Below, in pieces: positions 62,570-64,000 of a stretch of DNA of 64,000 bases. This stretch comes from Ancylobacter gelatini (GTDB taxonomy: Bacteria; Pseudomonadota; Alphaproteobacteria; Rhizobiales; Xanthobacteraceae), in assembly GCF_022601675.1 (NCBI RefSeq), contig NZ_JAKVIL010000009.1, forward strand, positions 62,001-126,000. Reading direction: 5' to 3'. Within the stretch, counting starts at the first letter, position 1. The number at the start of each line of letters is the position of its first letter. The notes under the pieces were generated by a model that had not been told where the DNA came from, searched no databases, and worked only from the letters and a program-made list of their open reading frames with translations. Both the position numbers and the translations under genes were made by a program.

Positions 62570-63436
62570 TCAGGCCGCTGCCGCGCGCAGATTGCGTTCG
62601 CGCTGGATTATTTCGGATGCGAGACGAAGATAGGCCTGCGACCCGACGCATTTCAGATCGTAGAGCAGCACCGGCTTGCCATAGGACGGCGCCTCGGACA
62701 CCCGCACATTCCGAGGAATGATGGTCTCGTAGACCTTCTCCCCCATGAACTGCCGCACGTCCTCCACCACCTGGTTGGAAAGATTGTTACGGGCATCAAA
62801 CATCGTCAGGACAATGCCGTGAATGGTTAGGCCGGGATTGAGCGTCACCCGCACCTGCTCGACGGTACTGAGCAGCTGCGAAAGCCCCTCCAAGGCAAAG
62901 AACTCGCATTGCAGAGGCACCAGAATGGCGTTCGCCGCCGCCATCGCATTCACCGTTATCAGGTTCAGCGAGGGCGGGCAGTCGATCAGCACATAGCTAT
63001 AGGCCGGTTCATCGTTTCGCTCCTGAATCGAATTCAGGGACCGGATCGCATCCCGCAAACGGAACGCGCGGTCGCGTGCGGTGGCGAGTTCAAGCTCAAG
63101 CCCGGAGAGATCCATGGTCGATGGCGCGATATGCAGCCGGGGCACCGCCGTGTGCAGCACCGCCTCGCGCAGGCTGACATCCTGGGTCAGCACGTCATAG
63201 GTGGAGACCCGACGACTGCGGCGATCAATGCCGAGGCCGGTCGACGCATTGCCTTGCGGATCGAGATCGACCACCAGCACCGTCTCGCCGATCGCGGCCA
63301 GCGCGGTGCCGAGATTGATCGCGGTCGTGGTCTTGCCGACGCCGCCCTTCTGGTTGGCGAGGGCGAGCACCCGCGGCTGACCAACCGGGCGCGGGCTCGC
63401 GAGCGCGTCGAGTGTCGTATCGCAGCTTTCCGTCAT
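62570..63436 (-). CDS. parA: Chromosome partitioning ATPase ParA (Soj)
   Basis: A 288-aa deviant Walker ATPase. The Walker A is ALANQKGGVGKTTTAINLG (signature Lys at 30), then DLDPQGNASTGLGID, VLIDCPPSL and PLQCEFFALEGLSQLL. It works with ParB to segregate origins. The ATG at 63436 has GAGG 8 nt upstream; a TTG at 63484 would just extend to the rsmG stop. The rsmG-parA-parB order is the standard origin-proximal one. Confidence 0.96.
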   Translation of the reverse strand: MTESCDTTLDALASPRPVGQPRVLALANQKGGVGKTTTAINLGTALAAIGETVLVVDLDPQGNASTGLGIDRRSRRVSTYDVLTQDVSLREAVLHTAVPRLHIAPSTMDLSGLELELATARDRAFRLRDAIRSLNSIQERNDEPAYSYVLIDCPPSLNLITVNAMAAANAILVPLQCEFFALEGLSQLLSTVEQVRVTLNPGLTIHGIVLTMFDARNNLSNQVVEDVRQFMGEKVYETIIPRNVRVSEAPSYGKPVLLYDLKCVGSQAYLRLASEIIQRERNLRAAAA

Positions 63437-63484
63437 GGCTTCGACCTCGAAAGGCCCGGCGAAGGGCACAGGCACCGTCTTCAA

Positions 63485-64000
63485 TCACGTCGCGGATTTG
63501 AGCGGCTCGGCTCTGGTCACGATCAGGACCCGGCCACTCGGGTCAGTCAGGCTCTGCTTAACCGAGGCCTCGATTCTCCAAGATTTAGAGGCTTCGGTCA
63601 ATTCGTTATCAACATCTTGTCCCTTGAGGAACAGCCCTTTCGCTCCCTGTGCAAGGAAGGGATAGGCCAGCTCCAAAAGCCGCGGCAGCGGAGCAAGCGC
63701 GCGGGCGGAAACCACCTCCACCCCTTGCGCAATCTTCGGCGCAATCTGTTCAATCCGCGCCGGCAATACGGTCGCCGGCAGTTCGGCGATGCGAGCGGCC
63801 TCGCGCAGGAACGCCGCCTTCCGGCTGTCGCTTTCCACCAGCGTTATGTCCGCTTCGGTGAACTCCGCCAGCGCGGCGGCGACGGGTAGCCCCGGAAATC
63901 CACCGCCGGATCCCAGGTCGACCCAACGCGAGACATCGCCGGCCAGCGGCACGAGCTGGAGGGAATCCGCGACATGGCGGGTCCAGACATGCGCGAGACT
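63485..64000 (-). CDS. rsmG: 16S rRNA (guanine527-N7)-methyltransferase RsmG, 5' part outside the window
   Basis: Partial: the frame stays open to the window end (64000), and the first roughly 40 residues lie beyond. The visible 171 residues begin SLAHVWTRHVADSLQL, typical of RsmG before the SAM motif WVDLGSGGGFPGLPVAAAL. VVSARALAPLPRLLELAYPFL is the late family segment. A GTG at 63952 is not the true start. It is the first gene of the rsmG-parA-parB run visible here. Confidence 0.94.
   Translation of the reverse strand, partial: SLAHVWTRHVADSLQLVPLAGDVSRWVDLGSGGGFPGLPVAAALAEFTEADITLVESDSRKAAFLREAARIAELPATVLPARIEQIAPKIAQGVEVVSARALAPLPRLLELAYPFLAQGAKGLFLKGQDVDNELTEASKSWRIEASVKQSLTDPSGRVLIVTRAEPLKSAT

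Overview
The window is a GC-rich (roughly two-thirds G+C), gene-dense chromosomal segment. Codon use, the families present and the gene orders point to an alphaproteobacterium of the order Hyphomicrobiales, most like Xanthobacteraceae (Ancylobacter/Starkeya/Xanthobacter type). This placement is inferred from recognised proteins and gene order, not from a database search. I find no rRNA, tRNA, CRISPR array, insertion sequence, phage or plasmid gene. The right end (leuS-lptE-holA // parB-parA-rsmG) is the arrangement usually seen near the chromosomal origin, although I see no good parS site.

Layout. 0-7 kb: housekeeping and redox genes (DUF2125, ChaC, Nu-class GST, Trm112-like, GntR, gamma-Glu-GABA hydrolase, PrdX-like editing protein, CnoX-type thioredoxin, LON-domain protein). 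7-12.3 kb: an autoregulated tetR-adaptor-RND permease operon whose promoter lies between two identical operators. 12.3-20 kb: a long minus-strand run, proA-nadD-rsfS-rlmH-ldt-envC-ctpA-(short membrane ORF)-rppH, resembling the conserved rhizobial obg-proBA-nadD cluster but without obg and proB. 20.3-27.8 kb: plus-strand membrane proteins (BrkB, host-attachment protein, an unknown membrane protein, TspO, HIG1-like), cobalamin adenosyltransferase, rhomboid protease, ETF beta/alpha and 3-hydroxybutyryl-CoA dehydrogenase. 27.8-36.5 kb: OsmC-like protein, DMT exporter, divergent tlpA/argH, the AMP nucleosidase/deformylase-like pair, and a Zn/Cd/Pb P-type ATPase with its divergent MerR regulator.

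36.5-43 kb: a hydroxyproline catabolic cluster (two proline-racemase-family enzymes, D-amino-acid dehydrogenase, pyrroline-4-hydroxy-2-carboxylate deaminase) under a divergent GntR/FCD regulator that is translationally coupled to an aldose epimerase. 43-47.2 kb: LysR/mmsA, a small secreted protein, and a WYL regulator with a VOC protein. 47.2-52.3 kb: aromatic amino-acid genes (chorismate mutase-hisC-tyrC) divergent from metXW. 52.3-57.2 kb: a CenR/OtpR-like response regulator with a cyclic-nucleotide-domain protein and ArfB, a second YkuD transpeptidase, YggS and a diguanylate cyclase. 57.4-64 kb: leuS-lptE-holA converging on parB-parA-rsmG.

I did not find a clearly new multi-gene system. 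The most unusual content is a set of proteins from known families that lack catalytic or metal-binding residues: a peptide-deformylase-like protein missing two of three metal ligands, a YkuD protein whose catalytic His is Tyr, an OsmC-like protein missing one redox Cys, a chorismate mutase carrying what looks like a dead prephenate dehydratase, and a proline-racemase paralog with a Ser/Thr pair. There are also several well-defined operator architectures and an intrinsic terminator with no gene upstream of it.
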